This document shows positions 1-5,759 of a stretch of 11,800 nt of DNA, one piece after another; positions within the stretch are counted from its first letter, which is position 1; every line of letters begins with the position of its first letter. The DNA comes from Trueperaceae bacterium (GTDB lineage Bacteria; Deinococcota; Deinococci; Deinococcales; Trueperaceae). Both the position numbers and the translations under genes were made by a program. Below the pieces are notes generated by a model. The model saw nothing but the letters and a program-made list of their open reading frames with translations, did not search any database and had not been told where the DNA came from. Location of the stretch: assembly GCA_007130355.1 (NCBI GenBank), contig SLSQ01000092.1:1-11800 (forward strand), in the 5' to 3' direction.

Positions 1-59
1 CCCAACGCGCGACCGCCCGCGCCATCCTGTACGGCGCCCGGGCGGGCGCCGCGGCGTGA
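1..59 (+). CDS. Possible C-terminal end of an unidentified upstream gene (partial)
   Basis: One frame read from base 3 gives an 18-residue tail (QRATARAILYGARAGAAA) closed by TGA at 57-59. All of its sense codons end in G or C, as in the real genes of this window. It could be the end of the gene preceding pdxT. It does not resemble the C-terminus I expect for PdxS, the usual partner gene, so pdxS is probably not directly upstream. The piece is too short to assign a family, and a chance frame in GC-rich DNA is a real alternative. Confidence 0.35.
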   Translation, partial: QRATARAILYGARAGAAA

Positions 60-128
60 GCCGCCCGGCGACCCCGTCGCGGTCCCGCGGGCGCGGCATC
101 GTGGAGGACCGCCCGCGGCGCCGTTCCG

Positions 129-137
129 TGGCACGAT
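129..137 (+). promoter_or_regulatory. Possible extended -10 of a leaderless pdxT promoter (imperfect)
   Basis: TGG followed by CACGAT (132-137) ends 7 bases before the GTG start of pdxT at 145, the geometry of the other leaderless promoters here. The first hexamer base is C instead of T, so it is the weakest member of the set. No Shine-Dalgarno sequence precedes the GTG, which favours a leaderless message. There is no convincing -35. Confidence 0.4.
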
Positions 138-144
138 CGGGCGC

Positions 145-810
145 GTGAAGATCGGGATCCTCGCACTCCAGGGCGCCTTTCGCGAACACCGCCTCGCGCT
201 CGAACGGCTGGGCGCCGAGGCACGGGAGGTCCGCCTCCCCGAACAGCTCGAGGGACTGGACGGCCTGATCGTCCCGGGCGGCGAGTCGTCGACCGTGGCG
301 AAGCTGGCGACGGCGTACGGCTTCGACACCGCGCTGCCCGCCTTCCACGCCGCCGGCGGTTCGATCTTCGGAACCTGCGCGGGGGCGATCCTCCTCGCCC
401 GCGAGATCGAGGGACGACCCGAGCAACTGCGGCTCGGCCTGATCGACCTGACCGTCGCCCGCAACGCCTACGGGCGTCAGATCGCCTCGTTCGAGGCCGA
501 CCTCGCGGTGCGCGGATTCGACGCCCCGTTCCGGGCCGTCTTCATCCGTGCGCCCCGCATCGCCTCGGTCGGGCCGGACACGACCGTCCTCGCCCGCTGG
601 CGGGGCGATCCGGTCGCGGTGGCGCAGGGCCGCGTGATGGCCGCCGTCTTCCACCCGGAACTGAGCGGGGACGACCGCGTCCACCGCCTGTTCCTCGAAT
701 CGGTCGCCGCACGCGCCGCCGCCCCGGGCGCGGACGCCGCGCGGCCGACCGAACCCCAATCCCCGTCCGACCGCGCCGGAACGGTCGGACCCCACGGAGA
801 CCTTCGATGA
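145..810 (+). CDS. pdxT: Pyridoxal 5'-phosphate synthase glutaminase subunit PdxT
   Basis: PdxT hydrolyses glutamine and passes the ammonia to PdxS, which builds PLP from ribose 5-phosphate and glyceraldehyde 3-phosphate (cytosolic DXP-independent route; known for the family). Seen in the 221-residue protein: N-terminal KIGILALQGAFREH, the GGESST loop (45-50), the nucleophile Cys78 in FGTCAGA, and His170 with Glu172 in VFHPEL, giving an intact class I glutamine amidotransferase triad. The GTG start at 145 is chosen because the conserved family N-terminus begins there, although the frame stays open upstream. After about residue 190 there is a Pro/Ala/Asp-rich tail of some 30 residues not usual in PdxT. 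The stop overlaps the ppa start (ATGA, 807-810), so the two are probably co-translated. No pdxS is visible beside it. Confidence 0.95.
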   Translation: MKIGILALQGAFREHRLALERLGAEAREVRLPEQLEGLDGLIVPGGESSTVAKLATAYGFDTALPAFHAAGGSIFGTCAGAILLAREIEGRPEQLRLGLIDLTVARNAYGRQIASFEADLAVRGFDAPFRAVFIRAPRIASVGPDTTVLARWRGDPVAVAQGRVMAAVFHPELSGDDRVHRLFLESVAARAAAPGADAARPTEPQSPSDRAGTVGPHGDLR

Positions 811-1370
811 TCAACCTGTTCCACCTGAGCATGGGCGAACGTGCGCCCGACGTCGTCAACTGCGTGATCGAGGTGCCGCGCAACAGCGCGAACAAGTACG
901 AGTACGATCCGGAGCTGGGCATCTTCACGCTCGACCGGGTGCTCTACAGCCCCCTGCACTACCCGGGCGACTACGGCTTCGTGCCCAGCACCCACGCCGA
1001 GGACGGCGATCCGGTCGACGTGCTGGTCCTCACGAACCATCCGACCTTCCCCGGCACCGTGCTCCGCGCCCGGCCGCTCGGGTTCCTCGAGATGGCGGAC
1101 GAGAAGGGTCGCGACCAGAAGGTGCTGGCGGTGCCGGTCGACGACCCCCGCTACGACAACAACCGCCACATCTCCTCGATCAGCCCCCACCGACTGCGGG
1201 AGATCGAGCACTTCTTCGCGATCTACAAGGAGCTCGAAGGCAAGGAGACCCGCGTCGAGGACTGGCACGGGGTGGAGGAGACCCACGCCATGATCCGCGA
1301 GGCGCACGAACGGTTCCTCGAGCTGAACCCGGAACGGGCCGCGGCGGCCCAGGAGCCGACGCCCGCCTGA
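807..1370 (+). CDS. ppa: Inorganic pyrophosphatase, soluble family I
   Basis: Hydrolyses pyrophosphate to two phosphates with Mg2+ in the cytosol, pulling biosynthetic reactions forward (family knowledge). Seen: 187 residues, close to the usual 170-180 of bacterial family I enzymes; N-terminal NCVIEVPRNSANKYEYDP; HYPGDYGFVP (51-60); the signature EDGDPVDVL with metal-binding Asp66, Asp68 and Asp71; GRDQKVLAVP with Asp103 and Lys105; and PRYDN. The start ATG overlaps the pdxT stop by 4 bases and has a Shine-Dalgarno GGAG at 796-799, 7 bases upstream, so it looks translationally coupled. A second in-frame ATG at 831 would remove only 8 residues and has poorer support. The Ala/Pro-rich last dozen residues are probably disordered. 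A hairpin terminator follows, shared with convergent lipA. Confidence 0.97.
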   Translation: MINLFHLSMGERAPDVVNCVIEVPRNSANKYEYDPELGIFTLDRVLYSPLHYPGDYGFVPSTHAEDGDPVDVLVLTNHPTFPGTVLRARPLGFLEMADEKGRDQKVLAVPVDDPRYDNNRHISSISPHRLREIEHFFAIYKELEGKETRVEDWHGVEETHAMIREAHERFLELNPERAAAAQEPTPA

Positions 1371-1397
1371 CCGGTTCGCCGGTTCCGCGACCGGACG

Positions 1398-1440
1398 CGC
1401 CGGGATCGCCTCAGAGGGCGATCCCGGCGTTGTTCTTCTC
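1398..1440 (+). terminator. Intrinsic terminator of pdxT-ppa, overlapping the 3' end of lipA
   Basis: Arms 1398-1410 (CGCCGGGATCGCC) and 1417-1429 are perfectly complementary over 13 bp with a 6-base loop, followed by the T-rich run TTGTTCTTCTC (1430-1440). This is a good rho-independent terminator for the plus strand. The right arm and T-run are also the last codons of lipA, and the lipA stop (1411-1413) sits in the loop. On the minus strand the same hairpin lacks a T-run, so lipA termination there is less certain. A smaller hairpin (ACCGG-TTCG-CCGGT, 1370-1383) lies just before it at the ppa stop. Confidence 0.8.
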
Positions 1441-2421
1441 GAGCGCCCGTTCCGCGCGGTACGAGCTGCGCACCAACGGTCCCGAGACCACCTCGAGGAA
1501 CCCCATCGCCAGCCCCTCCTCGCGGTAGCGCGCGAAGTCGGCGGGGGGCACGTAGCGCTCGACCGGCAGGTGCGCCTCGCTGGGGCGCAGGTACTGGCCG
1601 AGGGTCACGATGTCGACCCCGACGGCGCGCAGGTCGCGTAGCGTCTCCGCGATCTCCGCGTCGGTCTCGCCCAGCCCCAGCATCAGGCTGGTCTTGACGA
1701 GCACGTCCGGCCGGGCGCGCTTGGCGTGCCCCAGCACGCCGAGCGTCTGGTCGTAGCCGGCGCGCGGGTCGCGCACCGGGTGGGTGAGCCGACGGACCGT
1801 CTCGAGGTTCTGGGCGTACACCTCGATGCCGGAGTCGAGGACGACGTCGACGTGCTCCGTGACGCCGGCGAAGTCGGGGGTGAGCGCCTCGACCGCCGTG
1901 TCCGGGTTGCGTTCCTTGATCGCGCGGACGCAGCGGGCGTAGTGCGAGGCGCCGCCGTCCGGCAGGTCGTCGCGGTCGACGGAGGTGAGCACCACGTACT
2001 CGAGGCCCATCATCGCGACCGATTCGGCCGCCAGACGTGGTTCGTCCGGATCGAGCAGGCCCTTCGGATTCCCGGTCGCGACCGCGCAGAACTTGCAGGC
2101 GCGGGTGCAGACCGACCCCATCAGCATGATCGTGGCGGTGCCGGCGTTCCAGCACTCGGCCAGGTTCGGGCAGCGTGCCTCCTCGCACACCGTCGCGAGA
2201 CGGTGCCCGGTCACGTTCCGCTTCATCTCCTGGTAGCGGCCGCCGGAGGGCAGCTTCACCTTGAGCCAGTCGGGCTTCCGCTCGCGCGTCGGTGCGGCGT
2301 CCGGCGCGGTGGGCCGCACCGACGCCGGGTCGTCGGGAAGGCGCGGTACCGGCCGGGTGCGGGGTGCGAGCCCGCCGGGCACGGCCTTGACGGTCTTCTT
2401 GAAGTCGCGGGAGTTGATCAC
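1411..2421 (-). CDS. lipA: Lipoyl synthase LipA (radical SAM)
   Basis: LipA inserts two sulfur atoms at C6 and C8 of octanoyl groups on lipoyl domains, using a radical-SAM cluster and a sacrificial auxiliary 4Fe-4S cluster (family knowledge). Seen in 336 residues: auxiliary-cluster Cys79, Cys84, Cys90 in CEEARCPNLAEC; radical-SAM CX3CX2C Cys105, Cys109, Cys112; the downstream VLTSVDRDDLPDGG, YAQNLETV and LMLGLGET segments; and the C-terminal RSSY (318-321) whose serine ligates the auxiliary cluster. About 45 N-terminal residues are Pro/Arg/Ala-rich and poorly conserved. The GTG start at 2421 overlaps the lipB stop (GTGA, 2418-2421) and has a strong Shine-Dalgarno run GAGGAGAGG (2430-2438). 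The frame remains open through lipB, but an earlier start would add residues unlike LipA. It is co-transcribed with lipB. Confidence 0.97.
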   Translation of the reverse strand: MINSRDFKKTVKAVPGGLAPRTRPVPRLPDDPASVRPTAPDAAPTRERKPDWLKVKLPSGGRYQEMKRNVTGHRLATVCEEARCPNLAECWNAGTATIMLMGSVCTRACKFCAVATGNPKGLLDPDEPRLAAESVAMMGLEYVVLTSVDRDDLPDGGASHYARCVRAIKERNPDTAVEALTPDFAGVTEHVDVVLDSGIEVYAQNLETVRRLTHPVRDPRAGYDQTLGVLGHAKRARPDVLVKTSLMLGLGETDAEIAETLRDLRAVGVDIVTLGQYLRPSEAHLPVERYVPPADFARYREEGLAMGFLEVVSGPLVRSSYRAERALEKNNAGIAL

Positions 2422-3101
2422 GCGGGGGTCCTCTCCTCGTCGGCCGCGATCGTGCGACGCGGACGCGCGAACGGTGCCAAGCGCTCGTGCAGCAACGGCT
2501 GCAGCCGGCGCTTCGCTTCGGTCAGGTCGACCGCCCGGCCCGAGAGTTCGCTCAGACTGGTGACGCCGCGGTCGTGCAAGCCGCACGGAACGATCGTGCC
2601 GAAGTGCGACAGGTCGGTCGCCACGTTCAGCGCGAACCCGTGGAACGACACGCCCCGCCGGATCGCCACCCCGATCGCGCACACCTTGCGGTCGCCGATC
2701 CAGACGCCGGCGTAGCCGGGACTGCCGGCGGCACGGGTCCCGAACTGCGCGCAGAGGTCGACCGTGGCCTCCTCGATCGCGCGCAGGTACGCCCGCACCC
2801 GACGTCCGACCGGAAGGACCGGGTAGCCCACCAGCTGGCCGGGCCCGTGGTACGTCACGTCGCCGCCCCGCTCCACGTCGACCAGGTCGAAGCCACGCTC
2901 CCGCAGCTCCGTCTCCGGCACGAGCAGGTGGTTCCGGCCGCCCTTGCGGCCGAAGGTCAGGACCGGGTCGTGCTCGACCCAGAGCAGCGTCGGCGGTTCG
3001 GCGCCGTCGGCGACCGCGGCGTGCAGAGCGCGTTGGCGGTCCCACGCTTCGCGGTACCCCATGCGGCCCAGGTCGATCGTCCGGAACGGCGCGTCGCTCA
3101 C
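2418..3101 (-). CDS. lipB: Lipoyl(octanoyl) transferase LipB
   Basis: LipB moves octanoate from acyl carrier protein to lipoyl-domain lysines, making the substrate for LipA encoded next (family knowledge). Seen in 227 residues: WVEHDPVLTFGRKGG (41-55), RGGDVTYHGPGQLVGYP (78-94), catalytic Lys139 in DRKVCAIG, RRGVSFHGFALNV (148-160), and the thioester Cys173 in TIVPCGLHDRGVTSL; the Lys/Cys pair is intact. The GTG start at 3101 gives the expected N-terminus and sits 7 bases after a TAGGCT -10 element, with no Shine-Dalgarno sequence, consistent with leaderless expression. Only 13 bases separate it from the trmH stop. Its own stop overlaps the lipA start. Confidence 0.97.
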   Translation of the reverse strand: MSDAPFRTIDLGRMGYREAWDRQRALHAAVADGAEPPTLLWVEHDPVLTFGRKGGRNHLLVPETELRERGFDLVDVERGGDVTYHGPGQLVGYPVLPVGRRVRAYLRAIEEATVDLCAQFGTRAAGSPGYAGVWIGDRKVCAIGVAIRRGVSFHGFALNVATDLSHFGTIVPCGLHDRGVTSLSELSGRAVDLTEAKRRLQPLLHERLAPFARPRRTIAADEERTPA

Positions 3102-3108
3102 GGGTTCG

Positions 3109-3117
3109 AGCCTATCA
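3109..3117 (-). promoter_or_regulatory. Extended -10 promoter of lipB-lipA, fused to the trmH stop codon
   Basis: On the minus strand the trmH stop TGA (3117-3115) is immediately followed by TAGGCT (3114-3109), then 7 bases, then the lipB GTG at 3101. TGA-TAGGCT reads as an extended -10 (TGN-TANNNT). The expected transcript start is on or next to the GTG. No -35 consensus is visible at the expected distance, which lies inside trmH. Confidence 0.6.
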
Positions 3118-3876
3118 GCGCCCGTCCCGGTCGCCGGTCGGCCCGCTTCCGATCGCCGCCTCGGGGGTCGGGGCGCGCCCGACCTCCGGGCAGCGTCGTT
3201 CGGTCGCGGGCGCCGGCAGGTCGTCGGGCGGGAGCGGCCAGCCGTCCTCGTCGAGCCACGGCATCGGCCGACCCTGCGCCGCCCGCCGGGCGGCGTCCGC
3301 GGGGTGCAGCCAGCGGTAGGCGAGGTCGTTGCGGGTGCGCGCGTCGAGGGCGGGCGCGTCGTAGCGACCGGCGTCGCGGCGCTGCCGCTGCGCCTCGAAC
3401 AGGATCACCGCGGTCGCGACCGAAACGTTGAGCGACCGCACCATCCCGAGCATCGGGATGATCACGTGCCCGTCGGCCGCTTCGGCCGCTTCGGGACCGA
3501 CCCCGTCCCGCTCGTTGCCGAACAGGATCGCCGTGGGTCGCCGGTAGTCGACGTCGCGGTGGTCGACGGCGCGTTCGCTGAAGGTAGCGGCCAGGACCTG
3601 CATCCCCTGCGCCCGCACCGCCTCGATCGCCTCCGGAACGGTGCGGTGCACGACCAGGTCGACCCACTTCTCGGCCGAGGCGCTGGTGGCGTTGTACGTC
3701 GCCAGCCCTCCGGTCGGTCGCACCGCGTGCACCGTGCCGATGCCGACGGCGTCGCACGAGCGCAGCATGGCCGAGAGGTTGTGCGGCTTGTACACGTCCT
3801 CGGCGATCACCGTCAGGTCCGGCTGGCGGCGGGCGAGGACGTCGAAGGCGCGACGTGCGCGGTGGGAGGTCGGCAT
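3115..3876 (-). CDS. trmH: tRNA (guanosine(18)-2'-O)-methyltransferase TrmH
   Basis: TrmH uses S-adenosylmethionine to methylate the ribose 2'-OH of G18 in the tRNA D-loop (SPOUT/SpoU family knowledge). Seen in 253 residues: N-terminal VLARRQPDLTV; motif 1 KPHNLSAMLRSCDAVG (30-45) with Asn33 and catalytic-type Arg39; motif 2 AILFGNERDGVG with Glu122; motif 3 IPMLGMVRSLNVSVATA (140-156) forming the knotted SAM pocket; then the EAQRQRRDAG helix. These closely match E. coli and Thermus TrmH. An ATG at 3933 is in frame, but the ATG at 3876 begins the conserved protein and lies 6 bases after TATCGT, so it is preferred. The last 30 or so residues after PMPWLDEDGWPLPPDD are Pro/Ala/Gly-rich and probably disordered. 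It reads toward lipB. Confidence 0.94.
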   Translation of the reverse strand: MPTSHRARRAFDVLARRQPDLTVIAEDVYKPHNLSAMLRSCDAVGIGTVHAVRPTGGLATYNATSASAEKWVDLVVHRTVPEAIEAVRAQGMQVLAATFSERAVDHRDVDYRRPTAILFGNERDGVGPEAAEAADGHVIIPMLGMVRSLNVSVATAVILFEAQRQRRDAGRYDAPALDARTRNDLAYRWLHPADAARRAAQGRPMPWLDEDGWPLPPDDLPAPATERRCPEVGRAPTPEAAIGSGPTGDRDGR

Positions 3877-3882
3877 GGGGGA

Positions 3883-3888
3883 ACGATA
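3883..3888 (-). promoter_or_regulatory. -10 element of a leaderless trmH promoter
   Basis: TATCGT on the minus strand (3888 to 3883) fits TANNNT and is followed by six bases (TCCCCC) and then the ATG at 3876. No Shine-Dalgarno sequence lies between, and there is no clear TGN or -35. This supports the shorter trmH start over the ATG at 3933, which would place the promoter inside the gene. Confidence 0.6.
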
Positions 3889-3957
3889 CCCGGGGCGCGC
3901 CAGCGGGCCCGGCGCGGCGGCGACCGGCCGCAAGGCGCTCCTTCGTCCGGGTCGCGC

Positions 3958-3986
3958 TTGACGCCCCCGGCCCCCGGCGGTACATT
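3958..3986 (+). promoter_or_regulatory. Sigma-70-type promoter of the tRNA-Leu gene
   Basis: TTGACG (3958-3963) and TACATT (3981-3986) are separated by exactly 17 bases. A transcript would start near 3993, about 15 bases before the mature tRNA 5' end at 4008. This is the only place in the window with both a good -35 and a good -10, as expected for a strongly expressed stable RNA. Confidence 0.85.
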
Positions 3987-4007
3987 GACCGCTGCGTCTG
4001 CGCTCGT

Positions 4008-4094
4008 GCCGAGGTGGCGGAATTGGTAGACGCGCTAGCTTGAGGGGCTAGTGACCGCAAGGTCGTGTGGGTTCAAGTCCCATCCTCGGCACCA
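4008..4094 (+). tRNA. trnL(gag): tRNA-Leu, anticodon GAG
   Basis: The 87-base gene folds as a class II tRNA: acceptor GCCGAGG pairs with CCTCGGC, and the CCA end is encoded (4092-4094). The anticodon stem CTAGC (4035-4039) and GCTAG (4047-4051) encloses loop TTGAGGG with anticodon GAG at 4042-4044, reading CUC and CUU leucine codons. A long variable arm (about TGACCGCAAGGTCG) is typical of tRNA-Leu. The T-arm is GTGGG-TTCAAGT-CCCAT. CUC is abundant in the neighbouring genes. It has its own promoter and downstream hairpin. Confidence 0.98.
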
Positions 4095-4100
4095 ACCTCG

Positions 4101-4134
4101 GCGATCGGGCCGGCCTTCGGGCCGGCCCGATCGC
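4101..4134 (+). terminator. Hairpin terminator of the tRNA-Leu gene, no U-tract
   Basis: Arms GCGATCGGGCCGGCC (4101-4115) and 4120-4134 pair perfectly over 15 bp around TTCG (4116-4119), with C-G closing, giving the very stable C(UUCG)G tetraloop. It begins 6 bases after the encoded CCA. There is no following T-run, so it is either a non-canonical intrinsic terminator or a structure that blocks exonucleases and guides 3' processing. Confidence 0.65.
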
Positions 4135-4169
4135 GTGCCGGGTCCGAGGTCCGGTCCGCGCGAGGGCCG

Positions 4170-4178
4170 TGATAGCGT
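4170..4178 (+). promoter_or_regulatory. Extended -10 promoter of the helicase gene (leaderless)
   Basis: TGA-TAGCGT (hexamer 4173-4178) is followed by six bases (GCCGCC) and the GTG start at 4185. There is no Shine-Dalgarno sequence and no -35 consensus. The same hexamer TAGCGT at the same 6-base spacing precedes lrp and ymdB. Confidence 0.65.
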
Positions 4179-4184
4179 GCCGCC

Positions 4185-5747
4185 GTGCACGCCTTCCCGT
4201 TCCCCGCGTACCGCGAGGGCCAGCGCGAGACGTTGGACGCCGTGCGTGCGGCGTTCGCCGACGGCGCCCGGTTCGTGGTGCTCGAGGCGCCGACCGGTTC
4301 GGGCAAGTCGGCGATCGGGGTCGCCCTGGCGCGCGAGGCGCGCGACGCCTACCTGCTCACCGCACAGAAGCTGCTGCAGGACCAGTACCTGCGCGACTTC
4401 CACGACCTGGCGCTGATGAAAGGGCGGGCGAACTACGACTGCCTGGTCCAGCCGACGCACGCCGCCGCCGCGCCGTGCCTGGCCGGCCGCACCTTCCCCG
4501 AGTGCGAAGCCTGTCCGTACTTCCGGGCCAAGGACGTGGCGATGGCGGCCGACCGGACCGTCATGAACTACGCCTACCACCTGGCCGAGACGAACCACGC
4601 CGGCGGCTTCGGGCCGCGCGAGCTGCTGGTCCTGGACGAGGCGCACGGGGTCGAGACGGCGCTCATGCGGTTCGTCGAGGTGCGTCTCTCCGACGAGGAC
4701 CTGACCCGGCACGGGGTGCACGGCCGCCTGCCGCAGGGCGACGATCGCTTCGAGCTGATCGAGGGGGTCCTCGACCTGGTCCCGGCGCTGCACGCGCGGG
4801 GGCGCACCCTCCAGAACGAGCTCGAGACCACCCCGCCCCACGGAGCGCGCGCCGCCGACCTGTACCGCACCAAGCGCTGGCTGGACCAGCTGCAGGCACG
4901 CCTGGCGACGCTCGCCGGAAGCGTCGACGAGGGCGACACCGAGTGGGTGGCGGAGACCGGTCGCGATCCGGCCGGGCGCACCGTCGCGCTGCGCCCGGTC
5001 GAGGTCGCCGGTCTGGCCGAACCGTTGCTGTTCCGCTTCGGGGAGCGGGTGCTGCTGATGTCGGCCACGATCCTCGACGCCGAGACGTACCTACGGGCGC
5101 TCGGCATCGACGAAGCCGACGCCGCGGTGGTCCGGGCCGAATCGACCTTCCCGGCCGAACGGCGCCCGATCCGGCTGCGCCCGGTGGCGCGCCTGACGCG
5201 GCACTACCTGACGAACGACCTGCCGAAGCTGGTCGGCGAGGTCGAGCGGCTGATGCGCCGGCACGATGATGAGAAGGGCGTGGTGCACGCGCACACCTAC
5301 CGCATCGCGCGCGCGATCCGGGACGGCCTGCCGCTGGACCTGCGCGGGCGGCTCCGGACGCACGCCTCGGCGACCGATCGGGACGCGACGCTGACGGAGC
5401 ACCTGAGCGATCCGGGCCCGACGGTGCTGCTGACGCCATCGATGACGGAGGGGATCGACCTCGCCGGCGACGCCGCCCGCTGGCAGGCGATCTGCAAGGT
5501 GCCGTACCCGTACCTGGGCGATCCGCAGGTCGCCGCCCGGCAGGCGATCGATCCGGACTGGTACGCCTGGCGCACCTGCCTCACGGTGGTCCAGGCGTAC
5601 GGTCGCAGCGTGCGCGGCCCCGACGACCGGGCGGTGACGTACCTGCTGGACGCCGCCTTCCCGGCCCTGCTGCGCCGCCAGCGGGCACGACTGCCGGACT
5701 GGTTCCTCGACGCCGTCCAGGAGGAGGAGCCGGCCGACCCGTCCTGA
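4185..5747 (+). CDS. DinG/XPD-family iron-sulfur ATP-dependent DNA helicase
   Basis: Superfamily 2 helicases of this group unwind DNA 5'-3' with a 4Fe-4S cluster and act in repair, for example at R-loops and G-quadruplexes (family knowledge). Seen in 520 residues: YREGQRE (9-15), Walker A APTGSGKS (35-42), four cysteines C86, C98, C107, C110 between motifs I and II that form the cluster site, Walker B DEAH (151-154), LMSATIL (motif III, 291-297), VHAHT (367-371), motif V SMTEGIDLAGD (419-429), and motif VI QAYGRSVRG (470-478). All helicase motifs are intact. It lacks the N-terminal exonuclease domain of Firmicute DinG and is shorter than E. coli DinG (about 715). The GTG start follows TAGCGT by 6 bases. 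It converges on the acetyltransferase gene with 12 bases between. Its precise substrate cannot be read from the sequence. Confidence 0.92.
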   Translation: MHAFPFPAYREGQRETLDAVRAAFADGARFVVLEAPTGSGKSAIGVALAREARDAYLLTAQKLLQDQYLRDFHDLALMKGRANYDCLVQPTHAAAAPCLAGRTFPECEACPYFRAKDVAMAADRTVMNYAYHLAETNHAGGFGPRELLVLDEAHGVETALMRFVEVRLSDEDLTRHGVHGRLPQGDDRFELIEGVLDLVPALHARGRTLQNELETTPPHGARAADLYRTKRWLDQLQARLATLAGSVDEGDTEWVAETGRDPAGRTVALRPVEVAGLAEPLLFRFGERVLLMSATILDAETYLRALGIDEADAAVVRAESTFPAERRPIRLRPVARLTRHYLTNDLPKLVGEVERLMRRHDDEKGVVHAHTYRIARAIRDGLPLDLRGRLRTHASATDRDATLTEHLSDPGPTVLLTPSMTEGIDLAGDAARWQAICKVPYPYLGDPQVAARQAIDPDWYAWRTCLTVVQAYGRSVRGPDDRAVTYLLDAAFPALLRRQRARLPDWFLDAVQEEEPADPS

Positions 5748-5759
5748 GCGCGCCGGGCC

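Noticed and set aside
477..1307. Minus-strand open frame across pdxT and ppa
   Set aside because: It is opposite two well-conserved enzymes and has no recognisable motif.
2422..3045. In-frame upstream extension of lipA through lipB
   Set aside because: The frame is open, but the extension has no LipA similarity and overlaps the intact lipB; the GTG at 2421 has the ribosome binding site and the lipB stop overlap.
3877..3933. Longer trmH starting at ATG 3933
   Set aside because: The extra 19 residues are Pro/Ala/Gly-rich and absent from TrmH; the -10 element at 3883-3888 fits the ATG at 3876.
4067..5269. Alternative plus-strand frame starting inside the tRNA and running through the helicase gene
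   Set aside because: It is an Arg/Gly/Pro-rich shadow of the helicase with no domain, and it would overlap the mature tRNA.
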